NCBI GenBank assembly: GCA_022842225.1
Contig: JALHPX010000204.1
Location: forward strand, 1-5,996
Direction: 5' to 3'
DNA: 5,996 nucleotides
DNA from: a bacterium
GTDB lineage: Bacteria > Bdellovibrionota > FAC87 > UBA2466
Part shown: piece by piece, positions 5,085 to 5,996 of the stretch
Layout: each line of letters opens with the position of its first letter
Position numbering within the stretch: position 1 is the stretch's first letter
Notes under the pieces: generated by a model
What the model saw: only the letters and a program-made list of their open reading frames with translations
Told to the model about the DNA's origin: nothing
Databases searched by the model: none
Program-made: the position numbers and the translations under genes

Positions 5085-5996
5085 ATGCAGGCCGAAGCCC
5101 CCTCCCACTCTCAGTCCCCACTCCCCAATTTAGGTTGGAAGGAGCAGTTTCGCTTGGCCATTCGCACGCCGCGGCAACTGGCGGAGCACGGACTCGTTTC
5201 CATTGCCGTGTTGGAGGCACGACCGGCGGAGTGGGAGAAAGTCGCCCAGAAATACTCGGTATTTATTCCCCTTTATTACGCAGGCCTTATCGACCGGGAA
5301 AACCCCGCTTGCCCTATTCGACTGCAGGCCGTTCCGCGGCTCGAGGAACTCTTGGCGGATGATCGGGCGTCGAATGATCCGCTTGGTGATTTCATTCACA
5401 GACCGGCCAACCGACTCACGCATCGGTATCAGGGACGCGCACTTTTGCACCTGACGGTGAATTGCCCGATGTATTGCCGCTATTGTTTTCGCAAAAGCTT
5501 ATTGAATGAAAACAGCGAGGATTTTTTTGCGGGTGGTTTGGAAGAAGCTTTTGGCTATTTGCAGAACACTCCCTCGATCGAGGAAGTCATTCTCTCCGGC
5601 GGCGATCCGCTCATGGTAACGGATGCTGCACTTGGGGCGACGTTAGAGCGCCTGGGTAAAATTGCCCATTTGCGCCGTGTCCGCATTCATACCCGCGCGC
5701 CTGTCACCATGCCCGCACGTGTGGACCAGGGATTGGTGGAAGTGCTCAAGCGTTCGCCCTTGCCTATTGTCGTCGTTACCCATTTCAACCACCCCAAAGA
5801 GGCCACCGAGAGGGCGGCACAAGCCTGCACGGATTTAAGAAACAGCGTCCAACTATTGCTCAATCAATCCGTGCTGTTAAAAGGCGTAAATGACGACGTG
5901 GAAACTTTGCGCGGTTTAAGTGAGCGGCTATTTGAGATGGCAGTGACTCCCTATTATCTGCACCAACTCGATCAGGCGCAGGGCACGATGCATTTT
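5085..5996 (+). CDS. epmB: EF-P beta-lysylation protein EpmB (C-terminus beyond right edge)
   Basis: EpmB is a radical SAM lysine 2,3-aminomutase homologue that makes (R)-beta-lysine, which EpmA attaches to a lysine of elongation factor P to help ribosomes through polyproline stretches. The 304 visible residues remain open to the edge; compared with the E. coli protein, roughly 40-50 C-terminal residues, including the PLP lysine, are missing. Visible features are CPMYCRYC (Cys127, Cys131, Cys134) followed by FRK, as in EpmB rather than the CTR of KamA; LSGGDPLM (SGGD 171-174); IHTRAPVTMPAR; LLNQSVLLKGVND; and PYYLHQLDQAQGTMHF with Asp296. The last two motifs are near-identical to E. coli EpmB. 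ATG 5085 is the only ATG between the in-frame stop at 5067-5069 and the conserved region; its ribosome site is weak. The divergent neighbour is a longer member of the same superfamily. efp or epmA may lie just beyond the edge. Confidence 0.9.
   Translation, partial: MQAEAPSHSQSPLPNLGWKEQFRLAIRTPRQLAEHGLVSIAVLEARPAEWEKVAQKYSVFIPLYYAGLIDRENPACPIRLQAVPRLEELLADDRASNDPLGDFIHRPANRLTHRYQGRALLHLTVNCPMYCRYCFRKSLLNENSEDFFAGGLEEAFGYLQNTPSIEEVILSGGDPLMVTDAALGATLERLGKIAHLRRVRIHTRAPVTMPARVDQGLVEVLKRSPLPIVVVTHFNHPKEATERAAQACTDLRNSVQLLLNQSVLLKGVNDDVETLRGLSERLFEMAVTPYYLHQLDQAQGTMHF

Noticed and set aside
5017..5454. Open frames on both strands at the start of epmB
   Set aside because: They compete with the continuous EpmB frame from 5085 to the edge, which carries the radical SAM motifs; these are shadows.
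1..5996. CRISPR array, insertion sequence, phage or toxin-antitoxin genes
   Set aside because: None seen: no spaced repeat array, no transposase or integrase motifs, no terminal inverted repeats, and all frames of size are explained by the seven genes.

Overview
The window carries seven protein-coding genes, five complete and two cut by the window edges. It comes from a bacterium of middling GC content. A lipoprotein signal, a twin-arginine export signal, a Sec signal peptide, an EpmB-type protein and ordinary Shine-Dalgarno sites point to a Gram-negative, proteobacteria-like organism. The mix would suit a Bdellovibrionota or deltaproteobacteria-type genome, but that placement is a guess from gene content, not something the sequence proves. 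I see no tRNA or rRNA gene, CRISPR array, insertion sequence, phage gene or integration site.

Layout. Bases 1-522 (minus strand) hold a small lipoprotein gene followed, with a 4-base stop/start overlap, by the start of a 6-phosphofructokinase gene that runs off the left edge. A 100-base divergent spacer separates these from a plus-strand CaiB/BaiF-family gene (623-1804) that most resembles alpha-methylacyl-CoA racemase. Next come a Tat-exported intradiol ring-cleavage dioxygenase with all four iron ligands (1909-2604) and its hairpin terminator. A 249-base spacer follows, rich in small repeats and hairpins, and leads into a secreted protein with a His/Gly/Lys-rich start and a Cys-rich tail (2854-3474). 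This gene ends in a strong hairpin terminator shared with the convergent gene on the other strand.

Bases 3543-4949 (minus) encode a long lysine 2,3-aminomutase (KamA) family radical SAM enzyme. Diverging from it at 5085 is a second member of the same superfamily, the EF-P beta-lysylation enzyme EpmB, which is truncated by the right edge. Predicted promoters for the two genes overlap back to back.

How the genes relate. Most of the window looks like ordinary chromosome, with single-gene transcription units of unrelated function. The clearest functional link is the head-to-head pair of lysine 2,3-aminomutase-type enzymes. EpmB makes (R)-beta-lysine for EF-P modification, while the other appears to keep the residues for free lysine as substrate. 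The least understood gene is the His/Cys-rich secreted protein, probably a metal binder. I found no clear new multi-gene system; the best leads are that protein with its decorated leader and the paired aminomutases.
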